13,213 nt of DNA from Dehalococcoidales bacterium (GTDB lineage: Bacteria > Chloroflexota > Dehalococcoidia > Dehalococcoidales > UBA2162): contig JAENIS010000039.1 of the NCBI GenBank assembly GCA_016844285.1, forward strand, positions 1 through 13,213, in the 5' to 3' direction. How positions within the stretch are numbered: the first letter of the stretch is position 1; every line of letters begins with the position of its first letter. The notes under the pieces were generated by a model. The model had not been told where the DNA came from. It saw nothing but the letters and a program-made list of their open reading frames with translations, and ran no database searches. Positions 5,063 to 12,147 of the stretch are shown here, in pieces. The translations under genes and the position numbers were made by a program.

Positions 5063-6823
5063 ATGCGGACTTCATTAAGATTAATTGCTTTTGCCCGAAG
5101 ATACTGGGGATGGTTGTTTCTCGCCTTTATCTGTCTGGTCACCAACACCGCCTTTGGTCTGGCTGTACCCTGGATTCTACGCCAGGTGATTGATAGTGTG
5201 CTCAGCCAGGGAGAGCACCGTTTCCTTATCCTGGCGGCGGTGGCGGTGGTCAGTGCCGGTGCCATTACTGGTATCTCCGCCTACGGGTATAGCTACTTTG
5301 GTGAATTGGCCTCACAGAAAACGGCCTATGACATCAGGAATACTCTCTACGATTGGCTACAACGGCTGAGCTTTGCCTATCACGACCAGACCCAGACCGG
5401 AGAGCTGATGTCGCGGGCAACTACCGATGTCGAAGCGGTACGGATGCTCATCGCACGTGGTTTGCTGGGTTCGACCCAGATAATCCTCTTGTCCATCAGC
5501 GTTACCTATCTCCTTATTTCGCTGAACTGGCAACTGGCTTTACTCACCCTGGCTTTTCTGCCTCTTATTGGCATAAGGGCTATCATCGTTAGCCGCCGCC
5601 TCCGTCATGTCTGGCTAAATATCCAGGACCTGTTCGGGGCGATGGGCACCACGCTACAGGAGAATCTTGCTGGAGCCAGGGTGGTCCGGGCTTTCTCACG
5701 CCAGCCAGAGGAGAGCCAAAAATTCTCGAAGAAAGTTAGAGAGCTTTATCGTGAAGAAATTAGTGCTGACCGGCAGATGGCAGCTAACTTCCCCCTCATG
5801 GTCTTGCTAATCAGCCTGCCCACAGCGATTATTCTGTGGTATGGCGGGCGCCAGGTGATTGCCGGTAACCTGACCATCGGCGGATTGACTCAGTTCATCT
5901 CCTATGTAGGCATGCTGGGTATGCCAGTACGCCGCCTTGGTTTCATCACCAATCTCTTCTCGCGCTCCATATCAGCGGGAGAGCGCATACTGGAGATACT
6001 TGATACTCAATCACCGGTTCAGGAGAAACCGAATGCTATCGAACTGGACAAAGTAAGTGGTGAGGTACGTTTTGAAGATGTCAGCTTCAGCTACGATTCA
6101 ACGTCGTCCGTGCTCAAAAAAATCAATTTTAGTGTTCGACCTGGCGAGTCGGTGGCACTGGTCGGTAGCTCCGGTGGTGGTAAGAGCACGATTGCCCACC
6201 TCATTCCCCGTTTCTACGACGTGACGGGTGGATGTATTACCATCGACGGTACGGACATCCGCAATGTGACGTTAGCCTCGCTGCGCCAGAACGTTGGAGT
6301 GGTACAACAGGATGTTTTCCTCTTTTCAGCAGCCATCCGGGACAATATTGCCTACGGTGCCGCCAACGCCTCGATGAGCCAGATAGAGGCCGCCGCCAGA
6401 GCGGCTCATCTCCACGATTTTATCCAGACTCTCCCTGACGGCTATAGCACCTGGGTCGGTGAGCGTGGCATCACCCTCTCCGGCGGTGAAAAACAACGCC
6501 TGGCGATAGCGCGTACCCTGTTGACTAATCCCAGGATTCTGATTCTGGATGACTCCACCTCCAGTGTCGATGCCGAGACGGAGCATCTCATCCGCCGTGC
6601 CTTGGACCGGCTTATCAAAGGGCGAACCACCTTCATTATCACCCATCGCCTGCCCATTATCCGGAACGCTGACCTTATTCTGGTCGTTGAAGACGGACAG
6701 ATAGTGGAGCAAGGTAAACACAGTGAGCTTATGGCCAGGAACGGCCGCTATCGGCGCCTATACGAGTCACAGTCAATGGCGACTCAGGATGCCGCGGAGG
6801 GAGAGCATGTATCCGGTCGTTAA
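5063..6823 (+). CDS. ABC exporter half-transporter, degenerate-site subunit
   Basis: This inner-membrane type IV ABC exporter subunit (MsbA/multidrug-like) fuses a six-helix membrane domain (about residues 1-300) to a C-terminal ATPase. The ATPase has Walker A GSSGGGKST (368-376), a Q-loop in VVQQDVFLF, signature LSGGE (472-476), Walker B ILILDDSTSSVD and a switch His in ITHRL. Asp497 replaces the usual catalytic Glu after Walker B, as in the weak-site subunit of heterodimeric exporters such as TM287/288. The product is 586 residues from ATG 5063, where the family N-terminus starts. An in-frame TTG at 5009 would add 18 residues; neither start has a strong ribosome site. The stop overlaps the next gene by 17 bases, so the two are co-translated and probably dimerise. 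The substrate is unknown: drug, lipid or peptide are all possible. Confidence 0.92.
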   Translation: MRTSLRLIAFARRYWGWLFLAFICLVTNTAFGLAVPWILRQVIDSVLSQGEHRFLILAAVAVVSAGAITGISAYGYSYFGELASQKTAYDIRNTLYDWLQRLSFAYHDQTQTGELMSRATTDVEAVRMLIARGLLGSTQIILLSISVTYLLISLNWQLALLTLAFLPLIGIRAIIVSRRLRHVWLNIQDLFGAMGTTLQENLAGARVVRAFSRQPEESQKFSKKVRELYREEISADRQMAANFPLMVLLISLPTAIILWYGGRQVIAGNLTIGGLTQFISYVGMLGMPVRRLGFITNLFSRSISAGERILEILDTQSPVQEKPNAIELDKVSGEVRFEDVSFSYDSTSSVLKKINFSVRPGESVALVGSSGGGKSTIAHLIPRFYDVTGGCITIDGTDIRNVTLASLRQNVGVVQQDVFLFSAAIRDNIAYGAANASMSQIEAAARAAHLHDFIQTLPDGYSTWVGERGITLSGGEKQRLAIARTLLTNPRILILDDSTSSVDAETEHLIRRALDRLIKGRTTFIITHRLPIIRNADLILVVEDGQIVEQGKHSELMARNGRYRRLYESQSMATQDAAEGEHVSGR

Positions 6824-8648
6824 TCCACCGTGGGCAGTCAATAGTGCCCTCGATTCTGCTGACGATGAGGTGCTGGGTAAGGTATATGACTGGCGGGTGG
6901 TACGGCGGCTGCCTAAATACCTGGCTACCGTCCGATTATGGATAGTGCTCGGCGCCGCCGGTATGGTGCTCCGTTCCCTGGCTTCTCTGGCATTACCTTA
7001 TCTGGTGGCGACGGCCGTCGACCGTTTCATACGAACGGGTAGTGTCAGCGGCTTGAACACTATTGCCCTGCTCTTTGTTGGTGCAACCGTGCTGGTCTGG
7101 GCTGGTCAGTACCTGGAGACCCTGTTTCTCAATTATACCGGTGATGCCATACTCCGCCGACTCCGCAGCGAGATGTTTGACCATCTGCAACTGCTCTCGT
7201 TAAGTTTCTTCGACCGCAATAAAGCCGGTAAAATTATGTCCCGGCTGCAAAATGATGTGCAGCAGCTTCAGGACCTGCTCACTGGCGGTTTTCTGAACAT
7301 CGCCGTCAGTGCTCTCACCCTGGTCGGTATCGCTACGGTGATGTTGATTATGAATACCCGGCTCGCCCTGGTCACTCTGACCGTGGTGCCGGTGCTGGGG
7401 GTGGTGATATTTGTCTGGCAGCGCCATGCTCACCACGCTTTCGTCAGGGTGAGACAGGCGATTGCCACCGTCAATGCTCAGCTTCAAGAAAGTATCTCCG
7501 GGGTGCGCGTCACTCAGAGTCTGGGGCGGGAGAAAACGAATCTGAAGCAGTTTGACATAATCAATGAGGCTCATCTGGTGGCCAATCTAAAGGCAAGCCG
7601 GCTGACGGCGGTGATGATGCCGATAGTGGAAATACTGACGGCCATCGCGACGGCACTGGTGATTGTTTTCGGTGGCTATCAGGTTATCGCCGGACAGATG
7701 GGTGTTGGTGTTCTGCTTGGCTTTGTCCTCTATATCCAGCGCTTCTTTAACCCGGTTCAGGAACTGGCGATGGAGTATACCGAGCTACAGCGGGCGATGG
7801 TTGCCGGAGAGCGCATCTTCGAGTTGCTCGACACTAAACCGGAAATAATGGATAGCCCTGAAGCCATTGACCTGCCGCCAGTAAAGGGCGAGATTAAGTT
7901 GCAGCATGTTAGCTTCAGCTATCACACCGGAAGCGAGGTACTCCATGATATCGATTTGACCATCCATCCCGGGGAGACCGTGGCCATCGTGGGACGCACC
8001 GGTGCCGGCAAGAGCAGCCTGGCCAATCTTATTGCCCGCTTCTATGACATCGAGAGAGGCGTCATCACCATTGACGGCTACGATGTGCGCCGGGTTACCC
8101 AGCATTCATTAAGGCGGCAAATCGGTATCGTGCCCCAGGACCCCTTCCTCTTTTCGGGCAGCATCGAGGAGAATATCCGCTACGGGCATCTGGAGGCCAG
8201 TCGTGCCGAGGTCATCGGCGCTGCTAAAGCGGCTGGTGCTCATGATTTCATCGCTCGCCTGGAGCGTGGCGACGAGACACCAGTCGGAGAAAGGGGTGTC
8301 AACCTGAGCACCGGGCAGCGCCAGCTTATCTGCCTGGCACGGGCAATACTAGCCAATCCTCCTATCCTGATACTGGATGAAGCTACCTCCAGCGTCGATA
8401 CTAACACGGAACGCCTCATCCAGGAATCGCTCCGGCACCTCAGCCGGGGGCGCACCAGTATCATCATCGCCCATCGGCTGTCTACGGTGACTGATGCTGA
8501 CCGCATCATCGTCCTGGAGCGGGGCAACATCGCCGAGGTCGGCTCGCACCGGGAGCTGATGGCGAAAGAAGGCCTCTATTACCAGATGTTTCGGGCACTG
8601 ACCACGCCTGATGCTGAGCTTTCCGGCGTGGAGCCAGAAGAGGTATAG
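6807..8648 (+). CDS. ABC exporter half-transporter, catalytic-site subunit
   Basis: This second half-exporter has 613 residues: an N-terminal stretch of about 40 residues (YDWRVVRRLPKYL), six membrane helices, then the ATPase. Motifs are Walker A GRTGAGKSS (396-404), Q-loop IVPQDPFLF, signature LSTGQ (500-504), Walker B ILILDEATSSVD with catalytic Glu525, and switch His in IIIAHRLS. Its Walker motifs are normal, but the signature departs from LSGGQ. Paired with the upstream subunit (Asp for Glu, LSGGE) this gives one intact site (this Walker A/B with the partner's signature) and one degenerate site. ATG 6807 is preceded by GGAGGGAG and overlaps the upstream stop. The frame opens earlier, at GTG 6723, but that start lies deep in the upstream gene and lacks such a site. 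The substrate is unknown. Confidence 0.92.
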   Translation: MYPVVNPPWAVNSALDSADDEVLGKVYDWRVVRRLPKYLATVRLWIVLGAAGMVLRSLASLALPYLVATAVDRFIRTGSVSGLNTIALLFVGATVLVWAGQYLETLFLNYTGDAILRRLRSEMFDHLQLLSLSFFDRNKAGKIMSRLQNDVQQLQDLLTGGFLNIAVSALTLVGIATVMLIMNTRLALVTLTVVPVLGVVIFVWQRHAHHAFVRVRQAIATVNAQLQESISGVRVTQSLGREKTNLKQFDIINEAHLVANLKASRLTAVMMPIVEILTAIATALVIVFGGYQVIAGQMGVGVLLGFVLYIQRFFNPVQELAMEYTELQRAMVAGERIFELLDTKPEIMDSPEAIDLPPVKGEIKLQHVSFSYHTGSEVLHDIDLTIHPGETVAIVGRTGAGKSSLANLIARFYDIERGVITIDGYDVRRVTQHSLRRQIGIVPQDPFLFSGSIEENIRYGHLEASRAEVIGAAKAAGAHDFIARLERGDETPVGERGVNLSTGQRQLICLARAILANPPILILDEATSSVDTNTERLIQESLRHLSRGRTSIIIAHRLSTVTDADRIIVLERGNIAEVGSHRELMAKEGLYYQMFRALTTPDAELSGVEPEEV

Positions 8649-8680
8649 GCTAGAGATTGACTCAAATCCATCTCCCTCAG

Positions 8681-8733
8681 TCCCCCTTTCCTTCGGCAGG
8701 CTCAGGACAGGCTCTTTACTAAAGGAAGGGGGA
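8681..8733. repeat. Long imperfect palindrome between convergent genes
   Basis: TCCCCCTTTCCTT (8681-8693) and AAAGGAAGGGGGA (8721-8733) pair with one bulged base around a 27-base loop. The loop holds GGCAGGCTCAGGACAGGC, part of which (GGACAGGCTCTTT) recurs at 29-41. It begins 32 bases after the ABC operon stop and probably helps end that transcript, but the run after it (AGAAAAAG) is purine on the sense strand, so it is not a classical terminator. Confidence 0.55.
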
Positions 8734-8775
8734 AGAAAAAGAAAGAGGGCGCTGTTTGTATTTAGTTAATTCCGC

Positions 8776-8878
8776 TGTCATTGCGAGACCATACGCCGCA
8801 GGCGAAGGCGAAGCAATCCGGGTGGGAGGCCTCGCCCTCCCAGATTGCCACGGGGTCTAACGACCCCTTGCAAGGACA
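8776..8878. repeat. TGTCATTGCGAG-type palindromic element
   Basis: Ends are inverted: TGTCATTGC (8776-8784) against GCAAGGACA (8870-8878), 8 of 9 paired. Inside are GCAATC/GATTGC (8813-8818 and 8843-8848), a GGGAGGC/GCCCTCCC stem between them, and GGGGTC/GACCCC (8852-8857 and 8862-8867). From memory, elements beginning TGTCATTGCGAG with internal AAGCAATC and GATTGCCACG are dispersed in many bacterial genomes, including Chloroflexota. It carries no gene and lies between the convergent ABC operon and glgA. Confidence 0.65.
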
Positions 8879-8945
8879 ACTAATTCACTACGACAATCAG
8901 AACAGGGTGAGGGATTTCTTTCTGCTTACCCCCAAATATATCCAC

Positions 8946-10466
8946 TCACGAGATGAGCCTCCGATAGAGGTCAAGGTAGACATGAGCCGAGCTTTGCCAG
9001 GAGAAATCGGCCGTCATGGCATTTTGCATCAATCTTGTCCAATCTTTTTTCCGATGCCAGAGAGCCAGAGCACGGTCAAGCGTCTCCAACAGTTCAGGCA
9101 CATCGTATCCATTGAAGACAAAACCGGTGCCCTTCCCTGTCTTTGGGTCGAACTCCTCCACAGTGTCCTTCAGGCCACCGGTGGCGCGGACAACAGGGAT
9201 AGTGCCGTATTTGAGGCTATACATCTGGGTAAGACCGCACGGCTCGTAACGCGAGGGCATCAGTAACATGTCACTGCCGGCGATTACTTTGTGAGCCAGG
9301 GTGTCATCGAAAGCAATCTGCACACCGGCTTGCTCCGGGTAGCGCCGGGGTAATTCGCCGAAAAGAGCCTGGTAGGGCTTGTCTCCCGTCCCGAGAATAA
9401 CAAACTGGAGATGGTGCGAGAAAAGCTCAGCCAGAGCCGGCTGTAGCAGGTCAAAGCCTTTTTGTGCGGTGAGACGTGAGACCATGCCAATGACCGGGAC
9501 ATCAGGGTTCTCAGGAAGACCGAAACACCGCTGGAGGTCAGCCTTGCACGCTTTCTTTCCGGCCAGGTTCCGGGAGCTATATCGCTGGCGGATGCAGGCA
9601 TCCGCCTCCGGGCTCCAGGTATCGTAGTCAACCCCGTTCAGAATACCAGTGAGATTGGCCGCTCGCTCCTGTAAGACTCCTTCTAATCCCCAACCCTGCT
9701 CGGCGGTCTTGATTTCCTCAGCATAGGTTGGACTTACCGTAGTAATGCTATCGGCAAAGACAAGGCCACTTTTCAGGAAGTTGATTTTCCCGTAAAACTC
9801 CAGATAGTGAGGCGTGAAGAAGCTCCCGTCGAGGTCTAACAGATGCCAGTCCGGGTGCCCGAAAATACCCTGATAGCCCAGGTTGTGGATAGTAAAAACA
9901 GTCTTGACCGAGGCAAGCTCCGGATAAAGATGAGGCTGAGCCTTGAGGAAAGCGATGGCGAGAGCGGATTGCCAATCGTTGGCATGGAGAATTTGAGGCG
10001 GGTCAAGCTTCAAGACCTCAAGTATTGCCCGGCAAAAGAAGATGAACCGCTCGGCGTTATCCGGGTAATCACCCTCCCCCGTGCCATACTGGTAAGCGCG
10101 GTCAAAGTAGCGGTCGGCAGCAATGAGATAAAGGGAGATGTTGTTCCCTGCCTTTGTTTTCAACAATTTACCCACCTCTCCCCGACCAGACACAGGAACG
10201 GTAAAACGAATCCCGGTATCGGAGATGGGAAAACCGCAATTAAAGACGGACCGGTAGGCGGGCATGATAAGTGATACCCGAAGCCCCAGTTGCTCCAGGA
10301 CTGGCGGCAAGAAACCAAGGACATCACCGAGACCACCCGTCTTCGCCAGGGGGGCAATCTCCGGGGAGACAAGGGTAACATGCAGAGCGGAGCCGGTGGT
10401 AGTCACCTTACCCGGCGGTGCTCCTCGTCTTTTCGGTGGTAAATAAGCCTCAGGACTTGCCGTCAT
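8946..10466 (-). CDS. glgA: Glycogen synthase (ADP-glucose, GT5 family)
   Basis: GlgA transfers glucose from ADP-glucose to the non-reducing end of alpha-1,4-glucan in the cytoplasm. The 506-residue protein has the two-domain GT-B layout. LVSPEIAPLAKTGGLGDV (about 32-49) contains the KTGGL nucleotide-sugar loop. HANDWQSALA, TIHNLGYQGIFG and NGVDYDTWSPEAD follow. In the C-terminal half come GMVSRLTAQKGFDLL and PSRYEPCGLTQMYSLKYGTIPVV with ATGGLKDTV, which hold the catalytic Glu and phosphate-binding residues. It is longer than the usual 470-490 because about 28 residues precede the first beta strand. ATG 10466 is preferred over the adjacent TTG 10469 because GGAGG (10472-10476) is then 5 bases away. 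It lies 145 bases downstream of glgC in the same direction, probably one operon. Confidence 0.95.
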   Translation of the reverse strand: MTASPEAYLPPKRRGAPPGKVTTTGSALHVTLVSPEIAPLAKTGGLGDVLGFLPPVLEQLGLRVSLIMPAYRSVFNCGFPISDTGIRFTVPVSGRGEVGKLLKTKAGNNISLYLIAADRYFDRAYQYGTGEGDYPDNAERFIFFCRAILEVLKLDPPQILHANDWQSALAIAFLKAQPHLYPELASVKTVFTIHNLGYQGIFGHPDWHLLDLDGSFFTPHYLEFYGKINFLKSGLVFADSITTVSPTYAEEIKTAEQGWGLEGVLQERAANLTGILNGVDYDTWSPEADACIRQRYSSRNLAGKKACKADLQRCFGLPENPDVPVIGMVSRLTAQKGFDLLQPALAELFSHHLQFVILGTGDKPYQALFGELPRRYPEQAGVQIAFDDTLAHKVIAGSDMLLMPSRYEPCGLTQMYSLKYGTIPVVRATGGLKDTVEEFDPKTGKGTGFVFNGYDVPELLETLDRALALWHRKKDWTRLMQNAMTADFSWQSSAHVYLDLYRRLIS

Positions 10467-10611
10467 CAAAACCTCCGCAGAATACCCGCCAGATTGCTGG
10501 TGAAATGAAAAAATGCCCTGTCCGTATTTGGTGGGGGCGTTTCGATGCCTCCCAGCTTACTGGGGTATACGTCACTCAGCCAATAATAGCCAGGAGACCA
10601 ATAAGCATTTT

Positions 10612-11883
10612 TTAACCAAAGAGAGGGTAGACCGGTTCAATAACTATCCCTTTAGGGATAACGACCACCCCGCCGGGTGATATTATACCACCTCTCTGCT
10701 TATCTGCCTCAAGGTCATAGCCAATAGAGGCACCGGCCCTGATAGTAACTTCCTTATCAACAATCGCCCGTCTGACTCTGGCACCGGGCTCGATGATAAC
10801 GTCGTCAAAAATGATTGACCTCTCTATCACCGCATCCTTCTCCACGACTACGCCCGGAGAGAGGATAGACTGCCATACCGTCCCGCCGCTAATGATGCAG
10901 CCATCACAGATAATAGATTCGGGTGTTATCCCACCCAGAACACACTTGCTTGGCGGTAGCGGCCTTTGATATGTCCGCATCGGCCACATCTCACCGTAGA
11001 GGTTGAAAAAGGGGTCAACACTGACGAGGTCCATGCTTGCCTCATAATAGTTATCGATAGTACCGACATCCTTCCAGTAGAAAGAATCGCGCGTCCCTTC
11101 CACCAGAACCTTGGTTCTTCTACCGTCCTTGACCTCGACCACGTAGTCTCTTATCCGGTTTTCCTTTTCATAGTCGTAAGCAAACACGTTATCATGCTGA
11201 CTTATCATCTTGGGGATAATATCTCGACCAAAGTCGTCTTCCTGCCCCTGCAAAGCCTCAATCAGAGAATCAACCCTGAAGACATACACGCCCATTGAAG
11301 ACAGAGCGTAGTCGGGAGCCTCAGCAAGTGTCCTGGGCAACGTTGGTTTTTCTTCAAAGCCGACCATCCGATAGTTTTTATCGACCTCGATTACCCCCAG
11401 AGTTCCGGCCGCCTTTTCCTTTATCACCCTGACCGCCGCTACCGTCAGCTCGGCTTTTTTCATCCGGTGAAAGGTTAACATCTGGAGGTAATTCATCTTG
11501 TAGACATGGTCACCGGAGAGAATCAGCACATGCTCGATATCCTTTCTCCGGATGAGATTAAGGTTCTGCCGCACCGCGTCCGCCGTGCCCTGGTACCAGT
11601 CTGCTCCCAGCTTCTGTTGAGCCGGTACACAGTAGATGAAGTCGCCTAACCCTGAGGTTGAGATGCCCCAACCTTCCTGGATGTGCTTGTGTAAAGACTC
11701 CGACTGATATTGCGTCAGCACAAAAATCTGGCGCAGGCCGGAGTTGATACAGTTACTCAGGGTAAAGTCAATCAGCCGGAATTTACCACCGAAAGGAACG
11801 GCTGCTTTAGACCGCTCTCTGGTCAGAGGTTGCAGCCTGTCTCCGGCCCCTCCCGCCATTATGAACGCTAATGTCCTCTCCAT
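10612..11883 (-). CDS. glgC: Glucose-1-phosphate adenylyltransferase (ADP-glucose pyrophosphorylase)
   Basis: GlgC makes ADP-glucose and pyrophosphate from ATP and glucose-1-phosphate, the committed step of glycogen synthesis. The 423-residue protein has the usual length. The nucleotidyltransferase domain starts with IMAGGAGDRLQPLT (8-21), then AVPFGGKFRLIDF (28-40), the effector-binding region in E. coli GlgC. It continues with WYQGTADAVRQN (96-107), LSGDHVYKMNY (122-132, Asp125 for metal) and FEEKP (175-179, sugar phosphate). The C-terminal part from about 310 has the I/V-rich periodic pattern of a left-handed beta-helix (IICDGCIISGGTVWQSILSP and on). GDRL replaces the more common GTRL in the first loop. 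ATG 11883 has GGGGAGG about 5 bases upstream. The gene precedes glgA, feeding its product to it, and has an extended -10 promoter at 11942. Confidence 0.95.
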   Translation of the reverse strand: MERTLAFIMAGGAGDRLQPLTRERSKAAVPFGGKFRLIDFTLSNCINSGLRQIFVLTQYQSESLHKHIQEGWGISTSGLGDFIYCVPAQQKLGADWYQGTADAVRQNLNLIRRKDIEHVLILSGDHVYKMNYLQMLTFHRMKKAELTVAAVRVIKEKAAGTLGVIEVDKNYRMVGFEEKPTLPRTLAEAPDYALSSMGVYVFRVDSLIEALQGQEDDFGRDIIPKMISQHDNVFAYDYEKENRIRDYVVEVKDGRRTKVLVEGTRDSFYWKDVGTIDNYYEASMDLVSVDPFFNLYGEMWPMRTYQRPLPPSKCVLGGITPESIICDGCIISGGTVWQSILSPGVVVEKDAVIERSIIFDDVIIEPGARVRRAIVDKEVTIRAGASIGYDLEADKQRGGIISPGGVVVIPKGIVIEPVYPLFG

Positions 11884-11941
11884 GGCGACCTCCCCATGTA
11901 CGGTTAAACCAGGCTCTAGGAGCCGACTCCCCTCTTCGCTA

Positions 11942-11970
11942 ATTATATCAAATCTACCCGCAATGGGAAA
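11942..11970 (-). promoter_or_regulatory. Extended -10 promoter of glgC-glgA
   Basis: On the minus strand a perfect TATAAT (11942-11947) is preceded by TGA, forming an extended -10 (TGNTATAAT). Only a weak -35 (TTTCCC, 11965-11970) is seen at 17 bases, as is common for extended -10 promoters. The transcript would start near 11935, leaving a leader of about 50 bases that contains a small stem (GGCTC/GAGCC, 11912-11924). Confidence 0.6.
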
Positions 11971-12041
11971 GCCTCGCTGTGACGTCTTTTTACTAAAACC
12001 TTACCCTCTTTGTCTCCCTCTCCACGTTCCTTAGCCCGAAC

Positions 12042-12124
12042 TTCTCCCTTTTGTAAAGGGAGAAAGAGAGGGATTCAAAATCCCCCTGCCCCCTTCCCTT
12101 GCCAAGGGAAGAGGGAAAGGGGGA
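12042..12124. repeat. Palindromic intergenic repeat pair, family 2 (right copy)
   Basis: A perfect 10-bp hairpin, TTCTCCCTTT/AAAGGGAGAA with loop TGT (12042-12051 and 12055-12064), is followed by GAGAGGGATT as in the copy at 51-96. A second hairpin, CTTCCCTT/AAGGGAAG (12093-12100 and 12104-12111), is enclosed by TCCCCC (12081-12086) and GGGGGA (12119-12124). They lie in the 264-base spacer just downstream of the surface-protein gene and upstream of glgC, a position suited to ending transcription. No gene was seen in this spacer. Confidence 0.65.
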
Positions 12125-12147
12125 TGGATTTCTAAATAATCTCACTG

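Noticed and set aside
8781..9266. Plus-strand open frame of 161 codons
   Set aside because: It begins inside the palindromic element and then runs antisense to the 3' end of glgA; no recognisable motifs.
9843..10274. Plus-strand open frame of 143 codons
   Set aside because: Antisense shadow of glgA; composition follows the complement of the real gene.
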